Positions 1-9,800 of a stretch of DNA of 25,433 bases are shown here, in pieces (position 1 is the first letter of the stretch; each line of letters opens with the position of its first letter). A model generated the notes under the pieces. That model was not told the DNA's origin. It saw nothing but the letters and a program-made list of their open reading frames with translations, and did no database searches. A program made the translations under genes and the position numbers. The stretch comes from Paramacrobiotus metropolitanus. Lineage: Eukaryota > Tardigrada > Eutardigrada > Parachela > Macrobiotidae. The stretch is taken from the NCBI RefSeq assembly GCF_019649055.1, contig NW_026570632.1, positions 1-25,433 on the forward strand, read 5' to 3'.

Positions 1-230
1 TTGCGACTGGTCCGCGACGTTCTCGATGATATGAAACCGGGTCTCGGCGCGCGATACTAAGTTGCGATGCCACCGCTCTTCTCGCCGATTTTGACGCGGA
101 TGTTGGGCGTTACAGCCGGATGCTTTCTTGCCTTTCTATAACTGAGGCGGTCAGCTAGCTGGATCTCCGCGTCTTTCCGGCAAAACTTGAGTTTGTCGCC
201 GTTGCGCACCTGCCACGGAGAAACACGGAT
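1..230 (-). other. possible coding fragment, gene unknown
   Basis: This GC-rich stretch stands out from the AT-rich DNA after 240. Read on the minus strand, one frame from about 225 to 60 encodes a hydrophilic peptide containing VRNGDKLKFCRKDAEIQLAD and ends in a TAG. A second minus frame stays open from about 130 to the window edge and ends in ETRFHIIENVADQSQ. Both look more like protein than chance, which suggests a frameshifted exon. A possible splice acceptor (tccgtggcag) lies just before the first frame. I do not recognise the family. The plus strand is also partly open, so the strand is uncertain. It runs off the left edge. Confidence 0.25.
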
Positions 231-240
231 TCACCCACCA

Positions 241-980
241 AAATGGCAGTAAAATCCTTTTAAATCTATTTAGTAGTTATTAAAAGCTTAAATTCAATGT
301 ATTTCTAGTTTTGTTTATTTTATTGAGTTTTATTATGCGTAAGCAATTAAATTATGCCAACAAATCTGCCGGTAAAAATTTTAAAAACTGGCCAACTGCA
401 GAAAAATAATAACTTTTGTTTTGAATCGTTCATTATAAATTATGACTCATATAATCGGTATCAACAAGGCGCTAACGCTCTCCAGGCGCGCCTAGCAGCT
501 GCCACCGTTCTACGACTTCTACACAACGATTAGAAAACTGCACACACACAGCACCGCTGGACGGATTTACTGTGAACAATTTAGAAAAATGGCTAAAAAA
601 TTCGAAGATTGTTTTACTCCGGAAATCCAACTTTTCTTCAACAATCTACTCCAAAAAAAAGGGCGTAAAATTCAAACTTTAAATAAAATAAAATCATAAG
701 AATAGTAATAAAATAAATTGGTATAAAATTGTTTTATTTACAATTTGCTTTAGAATAAAATTAATTTCTTAATCTGAAAAATATTAATTAATGAATAAAA
801 ATGCCATAAATTTCCAGTTTAAATAAAATAAATCATCGTAATAAATAAATCATCATAAATAAATTATCTTAAAACATAAAGATTAGAATAAAATAAAATA
901 ATACTGTATAAAATTTTCTTAATAAACAATTAATCTGGTATCTTTGTACATTAATACAATATACGGCGTCGTATACGCAG
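241..980. other. AT-rich non-coding stretch, low-complexity AAATAAAATAAA
   Basis: I see no gene here. From about 670 to 930 the DNA is dominated by imperfect repeats of AAATAAAATAAA and ATAAATAAATCATC. A short GC-richer island at 470-560 contains a small open stretch (LPPFYDFYTTIRKLH) that could be an exon scrap but has no support. The end of the stretch (gtatacgcag at 971-980) is the splice-acceptor-like site of the VPS13-like exon that follows. Confidence 0.5.
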
Positions 981-1252
981 GCGATGGAGGAGGAGCTAGA
1001 TGGGCTTGTTGCTGTCCGAATGCGGGATGGCCATCGGGAGGGGCTGGGCGGCGACGCGGGCTAAAGCTTGGATGTTCTCGCCAGCCGTTGCATGACATTC
1101 TTCTTCACTGAGCGACGGGCATGAAAAGAAATGCAGCGGATTGGCCATGCCGGCGGAGTTTATTACGCTGTTTATTAACAGCATCGTGGTGAGGGTCACC
1201 GAAGCCAATATGATGGGGTGCTGAAACTCGGCACGTTCGAGCGCGACTTCCT
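981..1252 (+). pseudogene. VPS13-like: VPS13-like gene remnant, exon A
   Basis: VPS13 proteins are large bridge-like lipid-transfer proteins at membrane contact sites. This piece matches the segment just before the conserved C-terminal region. Frame 1 reads FITLFINSIVVRVTEAN. After a 2-bp shift near 1208 the next frame reads GVLKLGTFERDFL, the typical 'KLGYFER' motif of the family. An in-frame TGA lies upstream near 1091 (after SPAVA). The exon is bounded by a possible acceptor (gtatacgcag, 971-980) and a donor (CT|gtacgt, 1252/1253). Joining it in phase to the exon at 2100 gives L then FISQKQLM, as expected for the family. The lesions make it a pseudogene unless they are assembly errors. The VPS13 assignment is from motif memory, with no database search. 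Confidence 0.6.
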
Positions 1253-2099
1253 GTACGTGAACAATGTTATCGGATGTCAAAAGAAGTTAAAATAAAATTT
1301 AAAAAATATTAGGGAATTTGTTTTAACTTAAGAGAAAATTAAAATATAAATATTGTTTTTGAAAAATCAACACTGGTTGACTTGATTCAGAAATAAGTAC
1401 TAATATTTTTAAAAGGAACGTGCAGGTTTAAATATACGCGCAGTACGTGGAAAACCTGCCGCATGAAAAAAAATGCCCATAAAATGGTGGTGCTGAAGCT
1501 GGTGGGGCTGAGGCATGTCAGAGCGCAATTTCCGGTGCCGCGCCAGAAATGACACCATTTCAAGAAGTTAATTAATTTCCTTGAAAGCCTAATTAAAAGA
1601 ATTATTTTAAATTAAGGGAAAATTAAAGTAGCGCAAACTGAATAACAAATTCCGCACCGGTAGACTTTCCCGGAAATTATTACCATCTTTTTTTAAAGGA
1701 TTCGAGATGTTTGCTATCACGTTTACAGCATGCTAATTACCATGGTAAATACCGCTGTTTGAAAATATGAAAAACGTTACTGGCAAAAAAATGACGATGA
1801 TCGAAAACGATTTTATAAAAATGTAATGCTGATAAATGTATGATGTCAGAAATTTATCACAATTCTTTCCAACTGTTCGACAGTTAATTGCTGCTGGTTT
1901 TGTTTGTTTCGCACAGCTGCAGGAGTTTCGTAATGGGTGGTGCCTATACACTACGCCTTGCCCATTAAACGGAGTATTTCTCAAACCGCAACATAGTTTT
2001 GTCCGTGGATAAACCGAATAAACGAAAAATGTAGATATTCTTGTGATAATAATGGCATGGTAGACAAATTCTGGGAAATAGAGTGTTGTTGGCCTGCAG
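1253..2099 (+). other. probable intron of the VPS13-like remnant
   Basis: The stretch begins gtacgt and ends gttggcctgcag, so it has GT-AG ends and lies between two exons that join in phase. Around 1480-1545 a short reading (VVLKLVGLRHVRAQF) vaguely repeats the KLGTFERDF end of exon A and could be a decayed extra copy of that exon. I see nothing else in it. Confidence 0.45.
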
Positions 2100-2887
2100 A
2101 TTCATCAGTCAGAAGCAGTTGATGGGCGACTCGCAGTCGCACTACATTGCGCAGGTGGTCAGGCAGATCTAAATTAGAGTCCGCAAACCACTACTCTACG
2201 ATTTCCATAACGAAACGAAAATTTTTCAGCGTTTTTAGATAATTTAGCGGAACTTAACTGTAATGAAACTTTGAAGTAAAACAGCGGAGCTTAGCCGCTT
2301 TTCCATACCAATTAGCGAAACTTCGCGGAAACGGAAATTTTTTTCATTTGTTAAAGGCAGCTGGGTGAAAATTTCCATAGTAAGAAATATATGTTATAAA
2401 AGCTGTTTTTAATTAATATAAGTTATACAAAACTGTCCGCCGACGCACCTATATGCAGGCAGAATTTGAAGAAGCAGCCACATTTCGCGCGAAGCTGACG
2501 GGTAAATTTTTGTCAGTGTGACTTTAATAATACAAGTTGACAGCAGCGAGCTCGCAGGCTGACTAAACAGGAAGTACGACAAGTGATAAACACGCAGTAA
2601 CAAAGTTGCTAAGTAACCTTCGCGAACATTAGCGGACCGCTACGCTTACTGTCGTTACGCTTCGCCATGTTAGCGGTTTACGGACTCTAATCTACATGCT
2701 GGTCTTCGGACTGGACATTCTGGGCAATCCCTTCTGGCTGCTGCGCGGCGACGGCGTGAAGGATCTCTACTCTACGAGCCGTATCTCGGCTTCGTCGAGG
2801 GCCCGGAGGACTTCATGATCATGGTCGGGCTGACCTCGGGCGTGCGGAACTTTATCGTCAGCACCGTCGGCAGTGCTATGGGTACCG
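2100..2887 (+). pseudogene. VPS13-like: VPS13-like gene remnant, exon B, split by a transposon
   Basis: The exon starts after ggcctgcag and reads FISQKQLMGDSQSHYIAQVV before it is cut at 2171 by a TIR element. It resumes at 2695 with MLVFGLDILGNPFWLLRG, the hallmark VPS13 'LGLDVLGNP' motif. After a 5-bp tandem duplication (tctac at 2766-2770 and 2771-2775) the frame moves and continues LYEPYLGFVEGPEDF, then VRNFIVSTVGSAMGT, ending at a clean donor (ACCG|gtaagc, 2887/2888). Removing the element and the 5 bp leaves 260 nt, exactly 86 codons plus split codons at each end, so the exon was once continuous. I found no later VPS13 exon downstream in the window. This is the best supported part of the remnant. 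Confidence 0.8.
2172..2692. mobile_element. TIR element (MITE-like) inserted in the VPS13-like exon
   Basis: About 521 bp lies exactly between two halves of an exon that are in frame when rejoined. The ends are inverted repeats: left ATTAGAGTCCGCAAACC, right (reverse complement) ATTAGAGTCCGTAAACC, one difference in 17. The flanks carry TA or CTA on both sides, so the target duplication is 2-3 bp, as for Tc1/mariner-like (TA) or other 3-bp duplicating superfamilies. Inside are several looser repeats around AGCGGAACTT / AGCGAAACTTCGCGG. No long coding frame is present, so it is non-autonomous. It has no GT-AG ends at the junctions and so is not a clean intron. Confidence 0.7.
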
Positions 2888-3060
2888 GTAAGCAGCGTTA
2901 AGACAACTGCCCATCGAATTTTGGATCAGTACGAATATCATATGAATTTTATTTGCTGAATAAAATAGAAAATAGAATAAGTTAATAATGTTTTTTTGCT
3001 GTTCAAAGTATAACTGATTGAAAATGTTGGCTGAAGGTAAATAATGCAATTTTAAATAAA

Positions 3061-3808
3061 GGAAACCGTTACAGGCACCCCCTAAAACCCCTGTTTATTA
3101 TAGCCACCCCTTTTCACACCCTGTTTATTATAGGCACCCATTTTCGAATAATATCGTACATAATACTATTATCGTCGCGGGTCATATAGTAGTGACGGGC
3201 CGGCCCGGCCCGTGACTACTATATGACCCGAGACGTTCAAACGTCTGTTTGAGGGAATCGTTGATCACCATTTAAATAAATTTACATGTGTAAGATCCTA
3301 ACGCTTTCCTGAATATGGTGCTGTCTAACACCGAAACACTGACAAGCTCCGGTGTCGCCGCATTTCCAACTGCAGCTCTCCTTGATGTAGTATCGCCCAC
3401 GAACACCGTATTCACAAAAGCCGCGGCTCAAAATGAAAAGTCTTACAAGCTGAAAAATCACGAAGTGATAACGGTTTGGAAGGGAGCCAATCAATGAGCT
3501 GGCAAAAGATGACCTTTTGGTCACAGTAAAAAAGGGCGATACTAATTCTCTTTAGGCTGGCTGCTTTGCCGAATCGTACTATTATCGGCTGGAAAGCCTG
3601 ATGTACTTAACTCGACGCCAGAGAAACATTAATGTAAAAAGTTACTGAAAAAAATAAATTATTATTTGAATAAAGCTGCATTTTTACCTGAGAACACTGA
3701 ATCTGTTATATATCATATTAAGCTAAAAAGGGTGCCTATAATAAACGGGGTGCGAAAAGGGGTGCCTATAATATACGGGGGTTTTTGGGGGTGCCTATAA
3801 GGGTACCC
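3061..3808. mobile_element. 748-bp TIR element (MITE-like) with central palindrome
   Basis: Inverted terminal regions of about 85 bp (3061-3145 and 3725-3808) are built of repeated TATAGGCACCCC units spaced by TTTATTA-rich links. The direct duplication TTAAATAAA flanks both sides (3052-3060 and 3809-3817), giving a 9-bp (or 8-bp) target duplication as in hAT, P or Merlin-like elements. The outermost bases match less well (GGAAACCGTTA against GGGTACCCTTA). The middle contains a 63-bp GC-rich palindrome. No transposase is present, so the element would need one supplied in trans. The superfamily cannot be fixed from the ends. Confidence 0.75.
3173..3235. repeat. 63-bp near-perfect palindrome
   Basis: Two 31-nt arms pair at 29 of 31 positions around a single unpaired base at 3204. 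The core is GGGCCGGCCCGGCCC and the outer arms carry GGGTCATATAGTAGT and its complement. Immediately after it is a second small palindrome (AGACGT TCAA ACGTCT, 3231-3246). It lies off-centre in the 748-bp TIR element and is probably part of it. Confidence 0.85.
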
Positions 3809-3817
3809 TTAAATAAA

Positions 3818-4919
3818 ACCACAATTTTTACAACGAATAATTTACGAAAAATTAAGAAATTTTATACACAAAGTATTTATGTGCGTTAATATGCAAAAAT
3901 TTAAAGAAAATTTGACCAAAACACGCTTCCAGTCTTTTTTCTGTCTTGAAGTGTGCGCATAATTATGGTACTTTCTGCGCCGTTACGTACAACTGCTTTA
4001 TAAACATTGGTCTCGAGCGGTTCTCCGGCAGCATTTCTACAATTTGCTGACACTTGTGGAAACTGTTAAAAAGACACTTCCAGATATTGCTGCAGCTTTG
4101 CCGTTACGCAGCACACCGTTGTTTTTACCACGAACCAGAATAAAAATGGAATGTGTTGGGCGCAAGAGATATCAGAAAATTGCTATTTTCGGTTCTGCCA
4201 AAGACTTATAATATGACCGGAACATGCCGACGATGTCAGAATGTTCAGGTTACATTATAAATCTGCAGTCAAGACGGCAACCGATTAACTTTGTTAGACT
4301 CCTGCATGAAATCGAGAGCCAGGCAGCGATGTATGCGTTAAATAATTATCGATCTCTGTATGCGCAGTAGTGATCAAACGTTCCATATATATGGAGTCCC
4401 AGCGTACTGTAAGCAGAACACAATCAAAAACAATCAGTGAATTTATGTACAAGTGCCCTTGTGCTTTTTTTACCATTAGGACTAATTATAATTTTCATAC
4501 AGCTTAACAGTCTCGCAGTATTTGGAAGATTACGAGATTAAAGCATTTAATACATGATACGAAGTGCCGTACTCTATGTACTTGTTACATTAATAATTAA
4601 TTCATTATTTTTCATCTGTAGACTGTCGGTACACGCTTTCGTCTCGCATGTTCTTTGCGTAACAGAGCGGCTCTTGTAATCATATCATCACTTACGGCGC
4701 AGGAAATTGGTGTTCGCGACACAATTCACAATTGCAATTGTGTGGGTAAAGAAATGTATACCATAATCGCTGCGCTGATTAGATTAGGAAGCTTGTTGAC
4801 TGTAGCTTCGCACACACTTTTGCTCGTTTCCGCAACGGAGCCGATCTGCATATAACATAGCAGGGAAACTGCTAGCGACAGCATTTCTAGTTAGTAGTAA
4901 CCATGAGTCGCGGCCCACC
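3818..4919. other. no gene seen
   Basis: This AT-rich stretch has only short unsupported open frames on both strands. I see no splice-bounded exon, tRNA or clear repeat. Confidence 0.5.
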
Positions 4920-5016
4920 CAACGCAACGCATGCACGGCACGTATCTCTGCTTTGAACTTTCTTCGACCACTGGTATTTGTACCGTGCTCCAACGGCACC
5001 TGGACCAAGCAGCGCA

Positions 5017-5093
5017 GCATTTCGGCATTCCCCATCCAGCAATACTACAGTCAGTTGATCTGCCGTGTTGATGGATGGGGTATGAAGAAATGC
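5017..5093. ncRNA. pre-miRNA-like hairpin H1
   Basis: A 77-nt foldback has two 29-nt arms (5017-5045 and 5065-5093) that pair at 24 positions plus one G-U, with a 19-nt loop. The arms carry GCATTTCGGCATTCCCCATC and GGATGGGGTATGAAGAAATG. In the duplicate copy (12104-12179) the arms differ at few positions while the loop differs more, which is the pattern expected of a microRNA precursor. It could equally be a short foldback transposon remnant, and the transcribed strand is unknown. No known miRNA family is recognised. Confidence 0.4.
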
Positions 5094-6055
5094 GAATGAT
5101 TTTGATTTGACCGGGCCGAACCAGCTACGTTTGTTGCTACTTTGCTTGCTGCGGTTAGGTGGCGCATCTGTTTACCTATCTACTGTCGGGACAACAAGCC
5201 TATCCGATGGAGAGGCCAGCAAGCTTCAGCTCCGCTGTTTATTATTCAGACATAAGGATAATGTTTTCGTTTGTTTTCGTATATTTTCTTATGCTTTCTC
5301 ATGTCGTTTTCTAACTGATGGGTTGGGGTAGTTGTTCGGGAAAGCTATCCGAAATTGACGTGGTCGTATTTAGTTATTTTATGAAAATTCTTGGGTCTAG
5401 ACTCTAGACTGCTTTTGCTGACCCGCATAAAATTTTCGCATTGGCAATTTACGTTGGGAAGCATTGTGCGCTGAACCGATGCCAGACTTCCGCCAAGGCC
5501 CATTGTCGGTAAAATTGTTAAAAACATTATCCATTTCTATGCGTGGCCGATTGGCACAATGTTAATTGAGCTTTATCTGCCTACACGGACAAGTGTGCGA
5601 TGAACGATTTTAAACTGGTAAAAAGGTAAAGAAATCAAAGTACAGTGTACAAGACTACATGTGATAACACACCATCGCTTCCGTGTGGAACTGTGGATGA
5701 TGCGATCGGTAGTATACTGCTTCACTCATTTCCAGCAGGCAGAAGTGGGTTCTACTTTATTACTTACGCTGACATGTGCAGCTCGTTAGCCAAAATCGGC
5801 AAAATGTAATGTGCGGGCGTGCGTGCGTGCATTCTTATCCCACCATTCAAAAATATAATAAATTTTCTGGTTTCTTAGGAATTTATGGATATTATAAAAG
5901 TGTGACACTATGAAACAACTATATGACTGCGTTTCGTAGTGCCGGTGAGCAGATAACTCAAACTTTTATACGTATACTAAACAGAATGTCCTGTCATGCA
6001 TGTCATAACAGCAGAAAATTCGTGCATTTGGGCGACGCATCATCCAAGTTCGCCT

Positions 6056-6129
6056 GCATTTCGCCATTCCCCAGCCTGCGTGGTGCACTCGACTGACTGC
6101 ATTTTACAGGTGGGGTATGAAAAGATTGT
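6056..6129. ncRNA. pre-miRNA-like hairpin H2
   Basis: A second, weaker foldback shares sequence with H1: left arm CATTTCGCCATTCCCCAGCC, right arm CAGGTGGGGTATGAAAAG. The stem is about 18 bp with a one-base bulge and a loop of about 28 nt containing CACTCGACTGACTGC. It lies about 1 kb from H1. The duplicate copy is at 13257-13329. Confidence 0.35.
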
Positions 6130-6735
6130 GGGTTTTGGTAGAGATTGCAGCGCGATAGCGATAATACTGGATTCCCAGTTATTTGGTATTTCCGGTTCAT
6201 GCAGCAGGATCTCGGCAGTTCCCGGACAGTCACCTTTCTTCTGTAAGTCAATGTTTATGAGACTATATCATGTAACAAATCGCAGTCCAGAACAACGTTC
6301 GAAATCTTTTTATTTCTTCTCGAAGCGTATGTCTTGCGACACACATTCTCGAAGATCAATTAGTCCAGCACATTTGAGAATAATTATTAGCAATATGGAG
6401 AAATATTAGGCTTTATTACTTAGCAAAATGGGGCTTATTCATTGTAGTACTCGTACAAATATGGTGTGTTACGCGATATCGCATTCCCCGCTGTACAGAT
6501 ATGGTTCAGCACGAGGTATTTCATGCAGCTTCCGTACCTACATACGTTTAACTGTCTTGTACACAAGCCGCTTTCGGTGTGATGGTTTGACTCAGCCAAA
6601 AGAACGGAAAAAACTTCATAACAAAAATGTGTTCTACCACGTAAACTTATACCTGCTTAACAAGAGAAAATATTTGTTATAACACACTGAGTCACTGCTA
6701 GTTGAATGCAGAAATAAATTAACAATATTTCGCGG

Positions 6736-6862
6736 TCATGGCACGTTAAACCAGGATACAACAGCGGCAACTGTAAGCTTAGAAAGGGTGGACACATCCA
6801 CCTCTCTGAGATCAACATCCGTCCAACTGCGCTCCCTGCCATCCGGTCGGAAGCCACTATAC
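6736..6862 (-). CDS. F-box gene exon 4 (C-terminus)
   Basis: 127 nt after a 69-bp intron. It reads YSGFRPDGRERSWTDVDLRE and then VDVSTLSKL, and ends at TGA (6738-6736). The paralogous exon at 15458-15332 has the same length and an unbroken frame (YCGFWPDGSERSWADADLRE), which is good evidence that it is coding. The exon is missed by simple open-frame searching. Confidence 0.75.
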
Positions 6863-9800
6863 CTACAATATATGCAAATTCAAGTTTCAGGTTTCTTTAA
6901 AACCTCATATATAAATCTTTCAGCAACCTACAGTTGAAACAAGCGTCGGATAAAATGCCACTGGCTGGGGTATTCCAGGTGGTTCACCCATCGCTGATGA
7001 ATGGAGCGCACGTCATTGTACACTGTTGCATCAACCGGAGGATAGTACTTCTCCGCCGCTAGTAAAAACTTTTGGAGGATCCCGGCATCACCATCATCGG
7101 CTAGCAGCGTTAGATGCCGGATCGTAGTTGGAACCATTCGCTTATCTGACATCCATTCATAACCTGCTGCCTTCCATGGAAATGCTAACAACCCACCGTA
7201 AACCATGTAAGGAATATTCAGGCTAATATTGTGCACTGTGTAATTCCGCAGAATCAGATGCCAGCAAACCTTGACGAGCTTTGGTAAATTCTGACATGTC
7301 CAAGGACGGTCTCCGTTATAGACCTGAGGTTTCGACAATTCGTAAGAATCTTTAAAGTTAGTAATACCATTTCGATTGAAGCCATCTTTAATGACGATAT
7401 ACTGCAGTTGAATCTGCATGACGGTCAGCAGTGTTTCCAACACTTTCGTGACGACAGATATGGCAAAGTCTGTGTACTGATGGTCGCCGATCACAGTAAC
7501 GCTTCTGGTTGCGTCGGTTATGGCCTTTTTCACGGCCCAGGTAAATTTATACGTAATGATGCAGGAAGGCATGTTCGTGTTGAAACTCTTGTTTGGCTTC
7601 AGTATGGAGCTGTCGATGGTAACGTGTCGGCTGGAGCAACGCTGGGATAGCAGCAGATACCACAATATACAGACCCTGGAGTGAATACTTATAATTGCTC
7701 CCGTAGTACACGTGTAGGTACAATTTTGTGGTATCAGGATTGTACACATCGTATCGCAAATTTCTATACGAAATGCATGTGCTGTAATGAAAGTCACTTT
7801 ACAATATTACCTTTTTCAAGCAGATAAACAAAGCTCCATAGAAAAACGTTTTGGTATTATGACCTAATTGTAAGGTAGGTCAGAAAGTACGTACTATGAG
7901 CACGACGCAAAATGAAGCCATTTTGTTGGTGATTATTGCATGTGTTTTATTGTCTGTTGTTGCGTTATATTTTACAATTACACATACTTCTTTACGTTTT
8001 TTTGTTCTGGGTTGTGCTAACTTTAATCCGTCTGCAAAGTGCTGAAATGAGCTACAGTAGCTGCCTAAGACGCCCTAAGTTGTCTTGTAAAATTTCTGCT
8101 TAGCTATTACGATGTGCCACATGCTTCACATTTCACTGCGTAGGATTTGCAGTAGAAGTACGTGTGACAATGCACCGTATGTGTTGTTAACTTTTATCGT
8201 TAAGTGTTACCTTTTTGCTCCTGCCTGTGCGTACAGGTCTAAGCTCTGGAGAACACGGGCCATAATCGAATGCAGCATATCACCGATCCATCCGTCATTG
8301 TCTACAGTTTAACGCTGGTGTAACATCTTGATGAAGTCTACTGTAAACTCGTACGTCTCTGTGTACATGGTGGTCCGGATGATGAGCACGAGATATATTT
8401 ACAGCAAAAGAGGTAAAATTAATGGGTTAAACCAAAAATTGTGCTCAGTGAGCACTGCTCACTGTCAGTGTGTTGACCATCGTACTGAGCGATCTCAATA
8501 TGCATTAGCTGTACTTTACGTACGTGCTCATCATTCGGACCGGCTTGCACATCATAAAGGAGTTTTGTCATGGATGTCATATTAACAGAGCGTCCATAAC
8601 GTTTTTCATGTCACCTGTTATTGCTACAATTCTTATGATTAACGCGCCTATGACATTTCAGCATAAACAAAACTAGATTTGGGTAACTTAATAACTGCGT
8701 AGTATCACCGCATTAATTTTGTTTGACAAACAGGTGGTAGCAAAAACGGAAGAAGAAGTTTTACTGTACGAATAAACTAAATAATTGCAAAAGCTCAATC
8801 AGAGTCAGCATTGAATGTACCATTGAGACTACCAGTGAAAGTAATAGATTAAAATGGCGGACACGCCGAAATTTATTAGGCGTCTGAAAAACAGGCACCA
8901 GGGGCGACAATCACGAGAAACGTCGTTTATTTCGCGCCCTACAGAAGGGACGCTTAAAACCGAAGTGGCGGAAAATTTCAAGCAGAGGTTAAATTGAGAT
9001 ACTATATCACTGTATCTATACGATAGTATGTATCATAGTACTACAGTGGGTCACAATTACAGAAATATTATGGACCTACCGAAAACTGAACCCTGCTGAT
9101 GGACTGCAAACCCAACATCATTTACTAGTGACGGAACCGAAACAGGATACAATTTCGCACAGGCGTTGGTTAAGGTGTCCAGATTCCATTCAGCACGCTC
9201 GCGAACGTCATTGGATTTGGCACGCAGCTGGGCGCAAATAAAATGAAGAAAATCTCCCCTGACAGCAACATGCATTCGGTATGCAACGTAAAAGTTACCC
9301 CAAAAATGACCTCCATCTGTGGAAGGGGTCTGCGCGGCTTTGTACAGACAACTACGTATAACATCTAGATCCAGTCTCGTAATCATACTAGCATTCGTTA
9401 ATGGCACGGTAAATTTGCGATAGTATAGACCGCTGGTTTTGTTGTAAAGAGGTGGTCCATCGGCAGCGGGATCAGATGGAACCGCAATCTGCCACAGGTG
9501 GACCACCAAACGCTGTGGCGGTGTTCCATGGTTCAGTTCCACGAAGAAGATACACAATCGCGTCGTGGATGTCAGGAGCCGCGCGGAGCGAAACACATAC
9601 GGTCCGTTCTCCGAGTTGCGCAGCGCCACCTGCACCGGAAAACTGCCGGTTCTGGTCACTTCGTGGTCGTATTCGCAGTGCCACTGCTGATCGCTTAAAA
9701 AGCGTTGTGCCCGGATGTGGCGGGAGTGGATCCAGCTTGCGGGAGCCGTTATGGAATCGAAGTTAATAAACATGCGGTCTTCATCGATATCCTGCACGTA

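Larger units (their letters stand above)
4920..6735. other. 3' flank of the F-box gene, non-coding, duplicated
   Basis: Downstream of the F-box gene (which reads leftward) there is no convincing coding frame: the short frames here are not conserved between the two duplicate copies. What is conserved are the two hairpins and scattered blocks between them. It may be 3' untranslated or intergenic DNA. Confidence 0.5.
4920..8315. repeat. segmental duplication, copy 1
   Basis: This block aligns by eye, with gaps, to about 12000-17005. Landmarks occur in the same order in both: a hairpin with CATTTCGGCATTCCCCA (5017 / 12104), GATTGGCAC..TTAATTGAGCTTTATC (5550 / 12768), a second hairpin (6058 / 13257), a coding exon (6862-6736 / 15458-15332), a large exon (7675-6932 / 16305-15521), a small exon (8301-8211 / 16992-16902). 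Similarity ends within intron 1 of the F-box gene just past 8315. Copy 2 contains extra insertions, the LTR element among them. The divergence is substantial, so this is not a recent duplication. Confidence 0.8.

Noticed and set aside
2172-2692. Idea that the inserted element is a transposon-derived intron (introner)
   Set aside because: There is no GT at the left junction and no AG at the right junction, so it could not be spliced precisely.
4984-5035. Conserved peptide GNAEML shared by the minus strands of both hairpin copies
   Set aside because: It is translated hairpin arm; the surrounding frames are not conserved.
9452-9766. 104-codon plus-strand frame and others across 9452-9947
   Set aside because: Antisense shadows of F-box gene exon 1.
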